From Streptomyces aureocirculatus (GTDB lineage Bacteria > Actinomycetota > Actinomycetes > Streptomycetales > Streptomycetaceae), in contig NZ_JOAP01000041.1 of assembly GCF_000720475.1 (NCBI RefSeq), positions 62,001 to 126,000 of the forward strand: DNA of 64,000 nucleotides. The letters are read 5' to 3'. Both the position numbers and the translations under genes were made by a program. Of this stretch, positions 63,641 to 64,000 are shown piece by piece (position 1 is the first letter of the stretch; each line of letters begins with the position of its first letter). The notes beneath the pieces are model-generated. The model searched no databases, was not told the DNA's origin, and was given only the letters and a program-made list of their open reading frames with translations.

Positions 63641-64000
63641 TCACTGCGCAGGTGGCTCGTCGCCCGTCACGGTGACCTTCGGCAGGACGTCCTCGTACAC
63701 CGCCGCGTCGAACTCGCCAGCCACGGGGGCCGCGACCGTAGCCGCCGACAGGGCGACCGCGTTCGCCAGGCGGTCCGGCCAGGGCAGTTGGCGGACCAGG
63801 CCGGAGAGCAGGCCCGCGACGGCGGAGTCGCCGGCGCCGGTGGGGTTGCCGCGGATCAGGCCGGGCGGCCGGGCGCGCCAGGTGCCCTCCGGGGTGAGGG
63901 CGAGGAGGCCCTCGGCGCCGAGGGAGGCGACGACGGCGTGGGCACCGCGGCGGCGGGCGTCGCGGGTGGCCTGGGAGGGTTCGTGGGCGCCGGTGAGTTC
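63641..64000 (-). CDS. PfkB-family sugar kinase, C-terminal part (gene continues beyond window)
   Basis: The last 119 residues are visible. IRGNPTGAGDSAVAGLLSGL is PfkB signature 2 with the catalytic Asp and anion hole, and ARRRGAHAVVASLGAEGLLA is the preceding strand-helix. This fits 1-phosphofructokinase or tagatose-6-phosphate kinase. It lies upstream of the aldolase on the same strand, separated by the 39-bp array. The start is outside the window. Confidence 0.88.
   Translation of the reverse strand, partial: ELTGAHEPSQATRDARRRGAHAVVASLGAEGLLALTPEGTWRARPPGLIRGNPTGAGDSAVAGLLSGLVRQLPWPDRLANAVALSAATVAAPVAGEFDAAVYEDVLPKVTVTGDEPPAQ

Noticed and set aside
63282..63644. N-terminal extension of the aldolase through the 39-bp array
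   Set aside because: The added 121 residues are repeat-derived Arg/Ser/Pro; the conserved protein begins at 63281.

Overview
The window is high-GC actinobacterial DNA and almost certainly part of the conserved core of a Streptomyces chromosome. It has strongly GC-biased third codon positions, many GTG starts, the mycothiol gene mshA, the multiple-sugar ABC ATPase msiK, carD, the phoU/phoR-phoP pair, a CdgB-type diguanylate cyclase and an HbpS-SenS-SenR haem-sensing set. From memory, the order mshA, gpmA, phoU-phoRP, carD, ispDF, cysS, rlmB, msiK, terD, cdgB matches the S. coelicolor core; I could not check this. I saw no prophage, insertion sequence, rRNA or CRISPR array.

Layout. 1-6.9 kb: three TetR regulators; one is divergent from a HelD-like helicase and one from a peroxiredoxin-like gene with two matching operator palindromes. 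7.2-12.1 kb: a DUF4097/DrrAB-type ABC operon behind a dense palindrome cluster, an XRE regulator, an HBHA-like protein and a DUF2516 protein. 12.3-16.4 kb: a receiver-SpoIIE phosphatase, an NlpC/P60 endopeptidase and a methyltransferase. 16.5-22 kb: mshA, a YbjN protein, a possible broken small gene, a toxin-antitoxin-like pair, an MFS exporter, gpmA and a 37-residue metallothionein. 22-32.4 kb: phosphate regulation (phoU, Pho box, phoR, phoP), a lipoprotein, carD, ispD-ispF, an F420-type oxidase, cysS and rlmB. 32.4-37.6 kb: a DoxX protein, a sugar nucleotidyltransferase, msiK and tRNA-Thr(UGU). 37.6-40.8 kb: an ECF41 sigma factor divergent from an AhpD-like gene, both reading from mirror-image ECF41-type promoters, then YceI and an endonuclease-like gene. 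40.9-48.2 kb: a DsbA-like lipoprotein, an APH-type kinase, GNAT and Eis-type acetyltransferases and two oxidoreductases. 48.4-53.6 kb: senR, senS, hbpS and an M1 peptidase lipoprotein. 53.9-64 kb: an acetyltransferase, a PadR/membrane-protein pair, terD, arfB, a flavin reductase, cdgB, a CBM-bearing membrane protein, a class II aldolase and the end of a PfkB kinase.

Two features stand out. First, short tandem repeats are unusually abundant. Arrays with units of 7, 14, 18, 19, 22, 28, 29, 34 and 39 bp fill gaps between genes, often at convergent ends or upstream of regulators, while in-frame repeats lie inside proteins (HelD, SenS, SenR, the Eis-like enzyme, the quinone oxidoreductase, the PadR-linked membrane protein). 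Second, the haem-sensing pair SenS/SenR carries large inserts inside its core domains: about 150 residues in the kinase ATP-binding domain, including a His/Asp-rich stretch, and a poly-glycine loop in the receiver. This is the best candidate for something not yet described.
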